A stretch of 64,000 nt of DNA from Taxillus chinensis (taxonomy: Eukaryota; Streptophyta; Magnoliopsida; Santalales; Loranthaceae): contig CM042088.1 of the NCBI GenBank assembly GCA_023512835.1, positions 45,648,771 to 45,712,770 on the forward strand, in the 5' to 3' direction. Both the position numbers and the translations under genes were made by a program. Positions 41,493 to 59,024 of this stretch are shown here, in pieces. Each line of letters starts with the position of its first letter. Position 1 is the first letter of the stretch. A model generated the notes under the pieces. That model searched no databases. It was not told where the DNA came from and worked only from the letters and a program-made list of their open reading frames with translations.

Positions 41493-44400
41493 TTAGAAGA
41501 CAGCAGCTGCTGCATCACCATTGAAGCATTCTGATGCAGGGTGGTGAGCAGCCGTAGGTGATGCAAGACCAGTGACCTGGATAGAAGCTTTGGGTGTGGG
41601 CTGCGCTCTTGGGGAGAGGTTCACAAACTCCAAGGCCTGGTTCCTCAGCTCTTCAGGGTAGTCTGCAATGCACCCAATTCTGGGGCCAGCCCCGGTTGAC
41701 CATTTCCGAGAGAGCTGGTGTCCCAGCTGATACGAGCTAACCGCCTTCTTGGAGTTAATCCTCTGCAGTAAGGCAGTCTTCGGCACCTCAGTTTTTGGGC
41801 TCAAAAGGCCACCAGATAGAGACCTTCCGTAACTGCTTTCAGCTTTGGATGGAACAGTCTCAGCAGGTTCCGAGGACGAGGAGTTTTCTTCTACGGCTGC
41901 AGCTTCTGATTGAGTTGAAGCTTCACCAGCCACACAGCTGCCATCATCATAGTAGTCGTAATCTTCATCGGCATTGTGCTTCTGAACGTATGAATGCATA
42001 GGTCAGGTCAGCATATTACCATACATCCAACAAATAACAAACCAAATAAAACAGTCCCCAAACCTTAATAACTTTCTTTTAGAATGCACTCCAAAGAGCA
42101 CTGTGACACACGGAGAAAACCAAGAGGATCATGCAGCAAAATTTAATAAAATACCTGGACTTCATCAAGGTTAACTCCATTTTTTTCAAGAACTGTGAAA
42201 AGGGTGTCAAGAGTTTCTTTGTTTGGGCGATAGTGTCCGCTATAGGCTGAGATGGACTGAACAATCATCAAAAAACAATTAGGTGATTAGATTCCCATAG
42301 AACGAAAAACTTTGCACGTGGATGTGGCACCATCCATACCTCCAACATGCATTTGACGTGCACAAAAGAAAACGTACAAGTAGGCTCGTTAATTGGGTGA
42401 TAATATAATTGGATATGTTTGGGTTGTAATTACTAAGTATACTGAGGTTTTGACAGGCAGTTGGGTCAAATAATATAAAGGGTAGCAGGTTCTGAGAAGG
42501 GGAACCCCCCAAGTAGGAAACAAACATCACCATTTCCAAATGATTCAAACTGTTAAAATAATTCCTATAGGGAGTATTTGATAGAGATGCAAAGTTTATA
42601 TCATACCACAAGCTTTCGCAAGCTGTAAAATAATGTCATGAATTGCTGATAATGTTTTGGCAAGCTTACATATCATACCACAAGTATTCCATCAACTGCC
42701 ACAAGCCTGCCAGCAGCTAAGGTAGCTCCTCCAGCGAGGAAGCTGGAATGATGAAAGATTCCTTTCTTTTTCTGGAAATCAATAAAACCTATGAGCATCT
42801 GAAATACAACTAGAAGACCAGAAAGTGGAGTAAGATGTAAGCAACTTTTCGCTGCAATAAGAACATTACCTCTCCAGCATACAGTTTCTTAGAAGTGCTC
42901 ATGACAAATATCCATTTGACCCTTTGTGATCCTTTGTTTGTGTCTAAAAGACACCCAGTTTCTTTGTGGATGATTTTCCCCTCGACAACAACATATTCAT
43001 AATGCTCCCTCTCTTGCTGGAGTTCATAAAAAAAAAAACCATTAACATATAGAACGTGATAATTCTTCTAAACATAATACATAAGGAAAAAATTCACAAT
43101 GAAAGTGAACTTATATATTAAGCTTGAAACTGCTTTTGAACGATAGATTTATGGAAGCACATACAGGTCCAAGATACTTAATGCATTGTTGCCGCAGCTT
43201 TGATCTTGGGCAGTCTTTCAGATCCAGATCCTTCCCGTCTCCTATATCTAACCTGTGGACACATTAAAAACAGGGTGGGGAGAGACTTCAGCATCTAAAA
43301 GCTTTCAATTCTATGATCATATGAAACAATAATTACACAAAATTGAGTTTAGAGGCTAATCCACAATGATTACAGTATCCCCTTCAGTATCTATCACATA
43401 CATTATATTTCATTCATAAGTATCTACCATAATCTGCATGCCAGACAAAGCAGGTATATTAACCAGTTGGGAAGAGAGAGGGATAAAATTTTGCAAAAGA
43501 TGATTTTCTGTAAAATGAATGACGGCCTATGAAGATGAGAACCAAAGACCATGCATTATTCCTAATAATTATCTAAAGGAAGGCTTGTCATCCATTGCTT
43601 AATGCTTATGAAATCTAAGGTGTTTATACATTTTTTTCCACACTGAGTCTCAGGTTTCATGAAGCGTGGTGATCCAAAGGCATTGGCAAGAGGAAGTAGG
43701 AATAAAATATATAGAAGTAACATATGTTTGTTGCAGTTTTAAGCCAGATAGCAAGATATCTCGAGGAATTCATCTAGAATAACCAGAGATTTACTATATC
43801 AAAGTAAATTTTTTGGCCTTGCTTCTGTGAGTGAACATAGAGATATCCTGTTACAAGCCATTCATTTATCCTTGGTGGTATTTAATATTAAATTGTTCTT
43901 ACATGTCACAAAAAGAAAAACGAACTCCATAAATTGATCAAAGTCATTAAATTGAAATGGAAGCCCATGAAGAAAATTGGCATCAATCACTCAGCATAAA
44001 AGTTTTATTGGGAAGCTTAAAAATTCGCGCCCAAATAATATATATATAACATAACATGAATCAAAACACATTCATGAGTTGCATTTGGTTCCTACCAGTA
44101 GAAGAATGGCTGCCCAGAATCTGCTTTCCACCATGCATCATAGTACTTGTGCAAGTTATGCCCATATCGGTGTCGCGGGTCAATCTAAGAATCCAAGATT
44201 AAATTATCAAGGAAATCAAACATTTCACATGTTAAATAGAATTTCCATTTACCATCTGTCATAAATAATAATAATAATAATAATAACAACAACAAAAGGA
44301 AAAGGAAAATCAATCGAATTCCAAAAATGAGAAAACAAAAAGGAAAGGGAAAAAAACCAATTTATCAGTGTGAGTAAACGAAAGGTTAAAAAAATGGACA

Positions 44401-45242
44401 AAATGGGTGAAAATTACCGCTTCAATCCAGTGTTGAAACGCCAATTTCTGCGCTTTGCTGTCTTTTGACAAACCCTGGCCGACCTGAGAAAATGTTGAAA
44501 TTCCATGAATATTTTACTGTAGACCATAACAGTAGTACTCACCTTCAATTCACCAACAGTGTCCATGAATAATATAACAATCTCTTAAAAACAAAACAAA
44601 ACCATCAACAATAATTAATTAAATGAGGAACGTAAATTGAGTAGAATAATACACATGCCTTCGAAGCGTTCAGTACGATTCGATTCCAGCGCGATGGCGC
44701 AGGCTCTGGCTTTTCAAAATCGAAGAACGAAATCGTGCTTTGGTTCAATCTGACGAAATCAATGGCTCGCCACCTTCAAATCCACCGCCGCCCATCATTT
44801 GGGTTCACAAAAACAAAGCCCATAAACAATAATAACATAAGGCGGGGTTTTACAAGGCATACCAGAGCTCCTCTGCCACGACCGCCGTGTCGGCTAACCT
44901 GCGCCTGGTGCGATAGCTCCTGTAAACCTTCTGGACCCTCAAAGCAGCATTCGACGAAGATGCCTCGACAGCACCAAACCTCTTCCCCACCGCGGCCGTC
45001 GAAGGCTCGACAGGGTCGGTTTTGTCGCCTCCACCGATCTCCGGCGAGTAGGCGGGAGGCAACTCGGATACGCCGGCAGTCGGAGAACCGGTAATTTCGT
45101 TTTCCGGAGACGGCGACATTTCCGAGGTTAAAACGGCGGGAGAGTGGAACGCGGGCGAGTCCATGGGCACGGTTCGAGCGAATGGAAGCCCTTGCCTTCG
45201 TCGGAGGTCAAAGCTGGGGATGTTGTGGGTCTCCACCTCCAT
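41493..45242 (-). CDS. IQM family calmodulin-binding protein (IQM3-like), 9 exons
   Basis: Exons in transcription order: 45242-44863, 44773-44659, 44483-44418, 44184-44096, 43252-43165, 43016-42870, 42771-42679, 42256-42155, 41981-41493. They join in phase to 522 residues. A Ser/Pro-rich N-terminus precedes a single IQ motif at about 103-113 ([11 protein letters not shown]), which should bind calmodulin. The conserved IQM body follows with [59 protein letters not shown] and AYSGHYRPN. The tail is acidic/Ser-rich and contains [14 protein letters not shown]. Family role: Ca2+/calmodulin-linked signalling; assigned functions differ between members. The second intron begins with GC rather than GT. 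The gene appears intact. Confidence 0.9.
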
Positions 45243-45266
45243 TGACGCCGAAGATCGAAGCTCTCT

Positions 45267-45298
<32 letters not shown>

Positions 45299-46716
45299 TC
45301 ACTCACTGTTGTGCGGTTCTTCACTTCACTGAGACACAGACAGGTAGGGATGGAAAGGTCTGGTGCCGCCAGTTTCTAAGTGATGATCCATTGTGTCCAC
45401 TCAATCGTTTTAAATATATACGATTATAAATATAAATATTTAAAAAAAAAAAAAAATCATCTTTATGTCGGCCCACCTACCCTGTCTGTCTCATTTCAAT
45501 TCTACCCTCATCAGTCATCCGCATCCCCATCCTCGCTCCTTCGTTCCACTTCTACCCATATTTTAATAAAATAAAATACAAATTATATATATATCACTAT
45601 TAGTCTATTACTATTATTTTAAATATATCCATTATTTTGTAAAATAAATAAAATACATGAAATCTAACACTCTAAATTTTTTAAAAATAATAAAATAAAA
45701 TTTAAAATAATTATTTTAAAATTTTAGATATGCAAAACATTATTAAGCTAGTATTGAATATAAACTTTATTATACTATATTATACGGTTGAATATAGTAA
45801 ATATAAGGGCATCTGCAACACGCCAACACAGAAAATTTGCACCAAAGGAGTAGGCAAATGTTTCCACCTGTTTTTTGTAAACAAATTTGGCGAGAGTAGA
45901 AGGAGAAAAAGGCCTGCAAGCAGCATATTTATCATGCATGCAAAATCTCAAACGGCTCTGGCTCTTTTCAATGGGTCTTTGAATTCGAAACTATATCAAA
46001 TATGTTTGTTATTATCATAATTATTTCTGTTTGATAAAAAAAGTTAATATAGTATTAATTTATTAAAAATATATTATATTATGTAAGTAATTTACATATA
46101 AATATTTTTGTCGTTATTAAATTGGTATGAATAAATAATTTAAAAAAATAATATTACAGTAAATTTATTCTTGAATGATTTATCTGTAATTGTATACAAC
46201 ATCACTCAACTTTTTATTTTTATATATATAGGCAAATTAAAAGTCAAATACTGTGTATGAGTTTTGAAGAGATAAATGATGATCTACGTAATATATAATA
46301 ATATTTTATATATACATATATACAAATTAATAGTGATTTTATATTAATAAAATAAAAAATTATTTGTATATTGCTCTTTGTCGGTAGCTGGATTTCATAT
46401 TTCAAATCGTTTGAACACTGTTTCGTATAACGATGACAACTTGCGCAGAACGTGTCCTGGCTGCTTGACTTATAAACGATTTTTCTCTGCCAAGTCTTCT
46501 GTTTAATCGTTTATTTTTTTAGTAGTTTTCTAAAATATATGTATAAATAAATAATTGTAAAAGAAATAAAAATCGAACTCAAAAGGTCAGACTCAAAAGA
46601 AGATAGTAAGAGGAGTCGTTTGCTTTTACACGAATCCGGTTTTACATGTGTGGTTGAGCCGGGGAGAAAAGCAGTGCTAGCACCAACCTTTTTGTTTGCT
46701 TGATTTAGTTTTTTGC

Positions 46717-47098
46717 TGTGCTTGGTTCATACGAAAAAGAAAGTATGAAAAAGAAAGGGATGTATGGAAAACAGGTGGATAAAATTATTTAAGCAGCTTG
46801 GTTGAGGTGAATTTTGCGCATAAAACATAAAAATGACCATAAAATTATTTTTTCCATCCATTTGCTCAAAAAAAAAACACATGAAAAGTCAACAGTAAAA
46901 TAAAAATCAAATAAAATAATGTTATGTGGCAAAATAACGGGACAAAAGTAATAAAAAATAAAAATTATATTACTTTTTCATACACTTTTTATTCCAACCA
47001 ATTAAAAAAAATTCACCTCTTTTCTTTTTATCCATTTCCTTTTCATATCTTTTACGCCTACTTTATTTCCACCCTTATTCCATCTTTAGCCAAGCACA
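46717..47098. mobile_element. MITE-like element with short terminal inverted repeats
   Basis: The segment begins TGTGCTTGG and ends CCAAGCACA. The inner flanks are also similar when one end is reversed (ATGAAAAAGAAAGGGATG against ATGAAAAGGAAATGGAT). It is 382 bp, AT-rich and non-coding. I could not find a clear target-site duplication, so the exact ends and the superfamily are uncertain. Confidence 0.5.
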
Positions 47099-47149
47099 CA
47101 TAATATTATAAGCTTTTTAATATTTATAATTTTATATTACTTTTTATTT

Positions 47150-47510
47150 CTTATATAAATACATATTACAACAGATTTTATAAATCACTATTTACATCAT
47201 TAAAATAATATTTTATATTATTTATTTTATTTAATATTAATTTTGTTATAAATTAATATAAAATAAAAATAAATATTATAAGAAACATAAAGTATAAAGG
47301 TAAGAACATTTTTTATATGTACATTAGTAATTATATAGAGTAAATAGTACTTTTCAATATACTGTGAAACATTGTACAAACTAACTTATAAATATAGTTA
47401 AATATATGATATCTGTTGTGGGATAATTTTATAGTTTTTTAATTATTTTTTCTTTAAATATAGAGAAACGGAATTCTATAGGAATTCTGTTACTAGTGGT
47501 ATAACAAATA
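47150..47510 (+). repeat. Dispersed AT-rich repeat, copy 2
   Basis: This is the partner of the repeat in intron 4 of the WD40 gene (17437-17790), with the same block order and orientation but many point differences. It directly follows the MITE-like element. Confidence 0.5.
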
Positions 47511-49266
47511 TATGAGTTTTGGGTTAAGCATGGATACTTTTCTTTCCTCTCCCAAAAAAAAGTGTTTTTCATGATATTTAAAATTGTATTCCATTTTAAA
47601 TAAAAATATTTTCAAAGTTATTCATGTATATATAAACACAACCTAAACGTTCATACCCAGTAAATTAATTAATACAACCTCAAATGTGATTGACAAAACT
47701 TTAACCTTATAAAAACAATAAAAGTTTTGAACTTCAAAATTAAATTAATTTATACAATTAAAGTCATATAGATATACACACACACACGTGTGTACTGTGT
47801 ATTATTAATGAAAAAAATCAATACAAAACTTATGGAAACACATGAATAAATAGACTTGGAATAACGTGTGTGAACGAAAGCGAGAGTGTTCAAAATAGCA
47901 AATAAGGATATGATAACAATGCGAGTGACGACCAAAAACTTAATATACAACCAAAAAGTCAAAACATATTTCAAAGACTCAAAATAAAACAAATACTTAG
48001 TATAACCAATAAGATATTTGATTTAATAATAAGACGATGATAAAATCACAAAAATAATATAATTTAAATAACATAATGTAAGCTTAATCTAACGAATTTA
48101 TATACACACACACATATATATATATATAATAACTATATATGTGTGACTTACGGTGTGTTTTTTATTATCATATACAGCTAATTTTAAACTAACAGTATAG
48201 TTATAATTACTGAAGAGAAACAATGGGTACAACCGGTCGGCATCGTCGCACAGGAAAGCTATCCGAAGTTTGACTCTCGTGCTCCACGTGAACCCGAATC
48301 GTAAATTGGACTCCCCGTAAAGTTGTTGATAAAACGATGGATGGACCTTCGCGGGCGCTTCCCAGTGTTGGAAGCCCCACCGCCAATCGCGACTCCTAAT
48401 CCCGGCTTATTATTTGACTCTTCTTCTTCCTAATAAGTCACCGCCTCTTAAAAAGAGAGAAGAAGAAAAAAACTGATTTTTTGTTGCAATTTTTTATTAT
48501 AATTAATTTTATGCTGTTTTTTTATACACTGTATTTTATTAGTTTTGAACAAAAAAATATCTATACTAATATTTAAGTTACAATGAAATTAAATATAAAT
48601 ATATATATTTTATATAAAATTATAACAAAAAGAGTACTCGTAGATACCAGATTGCCACACTCGGACAGTTATAAGTAACTTCGATGGCGTGGTACTATCT
48701 TATATTAGATTAGTTACTAGATTAGCCGTTTAAAATATATAAATTTATTATTATTGTTTTCATAATATTATATTTCCGAGAGTCTCGTGACCCACACCTT
48801 TTCACGTGCATTCTGTAAGAATAAATAATTTAAAATAAAACTGTTTTCTTACTTTCCTCTACCCCGTTAATTCAATGCCTCATGGTTGGTTGCTAGTTGC
48901 TACTGAAAAATCATGGGGTGGTGGTAAAATTTTGAAAAAACTCATTTTCTTGAGTTTGTCAAGAGATAAAAAAAACATTAAAAACTGAATTATTTTTATG
49001 ATGACTAAAATAGTAAAAATTTATATGAAAAAGTGTTAAATCATAAAATTATTATTTGTAATTATTAGGTAAATTTATACAAATAAAATTAACATTTTAA
49101 ACATTTTTTTACACTTTTTTCTAATTCCAATTAAAATATAAAATTTTTATTTCAATCAAATAATCCATTTTTTTTCTATCAATTTTTCACCTAACCAAAC
49201 AAGCCTTCGAGTAAAGTTTACGTGACTTATCAGAAATTTTATTTTAATTCAATAATTCTTTTTCTC

Positions 49267-49291
49267 AATAATAATAATAATAATAATAATA

Positions 49292-49327
<36 letters not shown>
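49267..49327. repeat. (AAT)n(ATT)n perfect palindrome
   Basis: AAT triplets switch directly to ATT triplets, giving a self-complementary stretch of about 60 bp that could form a hairpin. It is most simply an expanded microsatellite. Confidence 0.85.
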
Positions 49328-49329
<2 letters not shown>

Positions 49330-50249
49330 ATGAGATGATAATTCGAGTATTTATGTTTTTATATGAATTTGTTTCGTGAGATGATGATCCGGCAGCTTCC
49401 TTCGTGGAGGGAAATAAACTATATTTTATGAGTGCATGGCGCAGTCAAGGGAGCATTTAATAAAATAATAAATTGCGGATAGGCGTGGCTTTTTGTTTTT
49501 GTTTTCTTTGATTTATGAATTTGCCAGCGACATAAAAATGTACGGAAAATTAAATAACCCTATAATTTCTAAATTATAATATCTGCGAGCGACAGCCCAC
49601 AGCCAGCTCATATTCGCTCTCGCTGCAGGCTTCGTGTCGGGAGACACCACGAAAAGGTAAAAGGGGGTTTGCCTTTGAATTTCTAAATTATAATTTCTTA
49701 TTTTATGTTTATTTAAATTTTGAAAATAAAATGTATTTTATAACCTTAAACCAGTGTCATATGTGTTATTCTTCCCGAGAACTTAACCTTAAACTATTTT
49801 ATAAACTATTTTAAATGTATCGAGAATTAGTTCTGAATAGCTGCGTTGACGTTGACGGGTATATAGAACTAATAAGTGTATAATATGATAAATAATCTAT
49901 TATAAGTGTATTTATTATTTTTAATTTAACACATCATCAAATTAAAAGTATCATATCTATACATAATTTCATGATAATTATATTCTTAAGTTTTATTTAA
50001 ATTTTTAATTAATTTAATTTAATTTAATATTTTTAAAAAATAAAATAAAACATTTAATATTTACAATCCCATAATAAAATTATTGCAACAATTAATGGTT
50101 TGAAAACACTGGTGTGAAACCTTGAAAACAAACAACACGGCAGTTTCAATCCCATGTCAACTTGGTAAGTAATGATAATAATAATCAATCATCCCACGCT
50201 GAATTATTATATGCACGTGCAGGCTTCGTTACGTTGAGTCGTTGTTGTA

Positions 50250-50251
<2 letters not shown>

Positions 50252-50316
<65 letters not shown>

Positions 50317-50810
50317 CATATATATGGTAGTCGTCATACTAACTAGGTGTGAGTCATTATATATTGTTATTGTACATATGTGTTTTTCTTACTGTCGTCA
50401 ACTCGGATCCTACTTCTGATTCATTCCTTAAACTTAATTTTTTGATATCTAGGGTAAACTAATAATTATCAACGCACTTAATATATATGGACGTGGGGAT
50501 TAATGGGTTTAATTAAAACCCCAATGTGAAACCTAGCTAGAAAATGGACACAACGCGCTTTCAACAATATACACGTACACCCTTGGCAACTTACGAAGTA
50601 ATAATTATGATTAATCATCACGTGCTGGAACCATATGCATGCAGGCCTCGTGGTCGTCATACGTACCAGTGGGTAATAATGATGGTTTGGGTTTTAGACG
50701 ATCGATTGGACCTTTCACCTTTGCAGCAAAACAAGCTTACGCAGCAGGTCATATATGGGATGGTCGATCGGTATCGAGTCAGTCAACTCCATCGAACGGA
50801 ACGGAAGGGA

Positions 50811-50873
<63 letters not shown>

Positions 50874-51042
50874 TATATATATATGCGTACGTCTTTCGAC
50901 TTCGTCTTTGAATGTGGATTATTCTTGTACGCGTTCTAATGTAAAAAGCTCGTGAATGTATGTTTATTCCCACACACGAATCACTAGCAACATATGAAAC
51001 ACAACGCACAAATTTGGTAGCAAAGTCTCTCTCTCCCTCTCT

Positions 51043-51073
<31 letters not shown>

Positions 51074-51091
51074 CCTCTCTCTCTCTTTTTT

Positions 51092-51151
<60 letters not shown>
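50252..51151. repeat. Cluster of long (AT)n and (CT)n microsatellites
   Basis: Three AT tracts (50252-50311, 50812-50882, 51097-51151) and one CT tract (51027-51086) lie within 0.9 kb. Their tyrosine/isoleucine-rich open frames are not genes. Confidence 0.9.
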
Positions 51152-51155
<4 letters not shown>

Positions 51156-52013
51156 ATAAGAAAACAATAAGTTAAGGCAGTCACAACAACACAAAAAAAA
51201 TCACTTAGCCGGAAAAATGGGGATTAGTTTTAGGGTTAAAATTGATAAAAAAAAAAAGAATAGATGTCCAACGAATCAGGAAGTGTTATTGTTAATTTAG
51301 TTATGATTATATTATTTTTAAAAATATAATTATTTTTTAAATAGTGATTTTAGTTAATTTAAAATTAATTATGAGTGATATAAATTCATCTGAATTAACT
51401 GTTTAAAAAATAATTATTTTTTTAAAATACAACTGTACCTAAAATTATATAATATTATTTTTAAATATATTAAATTTAAAATTATTTATGAGTGATAAAA
51501 ATTTATTTGAACTTACTTTTTCAAAAAAAATTATATTTTTAAAAATAATACAAGTTTAACAAACATAGTCATTATATTTATATTTTATGATTATTATTTA
51601 AATATTATTAAAAATAAAATTTTCAATAAAATTTTTATAATGTTATATTATATTAAAAATAATAGGTGTGTGTTTTAAGATTTGGTTAACAACAATTGGT
51701 TGTACTGTAATTTTAACGACAATCTGTAGCCTTGGGAGTTGACGTTTTAAAAAAATTGCTATTATATATATATAAATATAAAATCGATAGCTTTGGGCCT
51801 GTAATCCATTGAATCGGCCCACGGCCTAATGGCGGGAAATCAGAGAAGCCCTGACCGTCCGGTCACTCTTTTGCCGTGGGGTGTTGTCACTTGTCAGCTC
51901 TCTGTCTGCTGAACCTCGTTTTTTTCTTCAGGTAATTCCCTGCTCCAATGTCTTCCTCGTCTCTTGTTTCTTTCATTTTTCATTACAATTCCTGGTTTGT
52001 TTCTGTGTAGATC

Positions 52014-52014
52014 T

Positions 52015-52066
<52 letters not shown>

Positions 52067-52144
52067 AAGGGAAAAGGGTAGGTTTGTTTTGGTTTTTTTT
52101 TTTTTTTTGGGTTGTTTTTTTTTTTTTGGGGGGTTTGGGGGGGG

Positions 52145-52177
<33 letters not shown>

Positions 52178-52492
52178 TTTAAGTTTGGGGGGTGGGGGGG
52201 TGGGATTTTTAAAAATGGGTTAATAGGGGGTTAAAAAAAAAAAAAAAAATAAAAAAAAAAAAAAAAAAAAAAATAAAAAATTTTTAAAAAAAAAAAAAAA
52301 AAAAGGGGGGGAGAAGGGAAAAAATAGGGGGGGGGGGGAAAAAAGGGGGGGGGGAAAAAGAATAATTTAAAAGGGGGGGGGGAAGGGTAATTTTTGGGGT
52401 TGGGGATTTTTTGGTTTTTGGGGGTTTGGGGGGGGGAAATAAATTTTATAAAAAAAAATTTTTTTTTTTTATAAATAAAAATGGGGGAGGGG
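52014..52492. other. Anomalous cytosine-free homopolymer block, probable assembly artefact
   Basis: Not one C occurs in 479 bases. The block starts with about 51 consecutive G residues (52015-52065) and continues as runs of G, T and A. Normal sequence resumes abruptly after 52492. It lies where the start-codon exon of the P2 gene is expected. A false consensus at a gap or a low-quality read end is the likeliest cause. A genuine G-rich strand-biased repeat is possible but less likely. Confidence 0.8.
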
Positions 52493-52897
52493 CTTTTTTG
52501 ATTTCTTCTTTATTAATAAAAATTTCACTTTTCCCTGAAAAAAAGAAGATAATAATGCTATTAATCTTTGTTAGAAAGTGATTTAATTTAATATTTTGAA
52601 ATCATTTTGAATATTAGTTTAACCATCAGAGAAGATTACTTTACTAAATGGGTTGTTTACGTTTCAAAACTATTGCTTTAAAGAAAAACGTAAGCTATTT
52701 CAAATTTCAAACCAGCCAATAAATGAAGTAGCCATTATGGCTTAAAGTGGTACGAAATATTGAGTAACCAAAAGCTTGATGTTTCCCTAATGCAATTTTG
52801 TTAGATATATATGATTGTGCTAGTATTTAAGTATCGTCTGTACAAAAGGAGGATTTGTTCAAGTATTGATCTGACACCTGTTCCCATGTGTTCGCAG

Positions 52898-53612
52898 TTG
52901 GTATTGATGCTGCTGATGAAAGGATTGACCTCCTTCTGTCCGAAGTAAGGGGCAAGGATATAGCAGAGATTGTTGCTTCTGGCCGTGATAAGTTGGCGTC
53001 AGTCCCTTCTGGTGGAGGGGTTGCAGTCTCTACCAATGCTGCTGGCAGTGGTGACGCAGCTGCACAGCCTGCACCAAGTCCCCCTTCAGAGAAGGAGGAA
53101 TCAGATGGGGTAAAACTTTCTGATCGACTTTCACATATCCTTCTAAATAAACCAGGCCTCATCGATCCATATTAGCAGTGTTGAGCTGGATTGGCTTTTT
53201 ACTGGTTTCAAGCTCATCCTCTTGAATTTTTAGGCTAAGTTATCTTTGGCTACTTACTGCATGTAGCGAACTATTTTCTGCATCAACTTCCACATACACA
53301 ATAATTTAGCCTTTAGGTCTAGTCGATCCAGCTTAGTTGTTAGATCTACTCATCGGTGTGGAGTGCATTGTTCAAAGTCTTTACTGCTTTCAAGCTCATC
53401 CTAACATTGGCTAATCACTGCATATTGAGACCCATTTTACGATTATTTTTCATATGCATAGCGTTCTTACCACTGTAAGACTCGTGTTTCATAGTACTTA
53501 AACACACTTAAATGCAGGGCACTTACATCCACACATGCTGAGTTCTTCATTGTTCCTGACTTTCTCTACTTTGTTCTTATTGCAGGAGCCAATGTTCAGT
53601 CTCTTTGATTAA
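52898..53612 (+). CDS. RPP2: Large-subunit acidic ribosomal stalk protein P2, 5' part missing, 2 exons seen
   Basis: Exons 52898-53109 and 53586-53612. The first starts in phase 1, so its Val codon takes a G from an upstream exon. It encodes [20 protein letters not shown] and [20 protein letters not shown], then a Gly/Ala/Pro hinge and KEESDG. The second encodes EPMFSLFD and the stop. Family knowledge: P1/P2 dimers form the stalk that recruits elongation factors, and the terminal FSLFD-type tail is the contact site. The N-terminal dimerisation exon (beginning MKVVAAYLLA in plant P2) is not found between 51900 and 52897; a cytosine-free block occupies 52014-52492. A noncoding first exon could end at 51931 before GTAATT. 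The acidic tail is shorter than the usual SDDDMGFSLFD form. Confidence 0.85.
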
Positions 53613-54418
53613 TAAACGAGGGTCTAGCCCTTCTTGTTTGGTATCAGCTTTTAGTGCAGTTAAAAATATCTAAATGGTTGTTGAAGCTCATGTCAAGATG
53701 TAGCGTGGATTAGGTAAGATGTTTAGTTTCATGTTGCTGTGAGCCTCTCCAGAAGTTCTTAATCCTAGGTTGGCGGGCAAGGCATGCCCAACTAATCCAT
53801 GATATTGCAGTTTTTGTTTCTCTCTGAGTTTGTTCAAAACTGGCCGCAAAAAGATCAATGAAGTCCTTTTTTTAACCATTTATTTTTAACCTTGGCATAA
53901 TAGTAGAATTATGTCTCAAGGTCAAGGGTTTGAATGGCAGAAAGGTTGTGTCCTTACTTATCTTGTGACCTTGACTCATTCCTTGGGTCTCTTCGGTTGG
54001 TATATAGTAAATTAAATATTTTTATAATTATATTAATTTATTATTAAGAAGATAATAAAAAATTTCATTTCAATTCTCATATTACTCTATTTCTCTTATT
54101 CATTTCGTTTCTTTCAAATTTATTTCCGTGATTTTAGCACTGATTTAACACACTGATTTTGTCCTTTAATATATAATGTAGTCATAAGTTCTTGAACAAA
54201 GAATCACACTAAATAATAACCGTGATAGCATATGCTATGAAATTACGAAAATCCAAAATATATCTATGTATGTATATATGTGTATATATAATGAGAATAT
54301 TTAAAGCACTTCGAAAGCAAAGACCCATTACATCACCATCAATCTTTAAGTGATCAATAATAAAACGGCGAAAAATAAAACCTACATTTAGGGGCATGCT
54401 CATTCGGGCGAACAGGCC
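53613..54418. other. Intergenic spacer between convergent P2 and MDHAR genes
   Basis: This covers the two 3' ends and about 0.2 kb of AT-rich DNA. No further gene is visible. Confidence 0.6.

Positions 54419-59024
<4,606 letters not shown>

Larger units (their letters stand above)
45243..51840. other. Gene-free AT-rich interval with many simple repeats
   Basis: The first part holds the CT-rich leader of the IQM gene (CT repeat at about 45267-45291). The rest has dispersed repeats, a MITE-like element, AT microsatellites at about 50252-50311, 50812-50882 and 51097-51151, and a CT tract at about 51027-51086. A GGGCATCTGC motif lies at 45808. No coding region could be supported; open frames here are products of simple repeats. 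Confidence 0.65.

Noticed and set aside
49267..49327. Possible miRNA-type hairpin from the AAT/ATT palindrome
   Set aside because: A perfect simple-repeat hairpin lacks the mismatched stem and unique mature sequence of plant miRNA precursors.
50779..51194. Tyr-Ile repeat and Arg-Glu repeat proteins on both strands
   Set aside because: They are translations of (AT)n and (CT)n microsatellites, not genes.
51881..52182. Poly-Gly/poly-Phe proteins
   Set aside because: They are translations of the cytosine-free homopolymer block, which is probably not real sequence.
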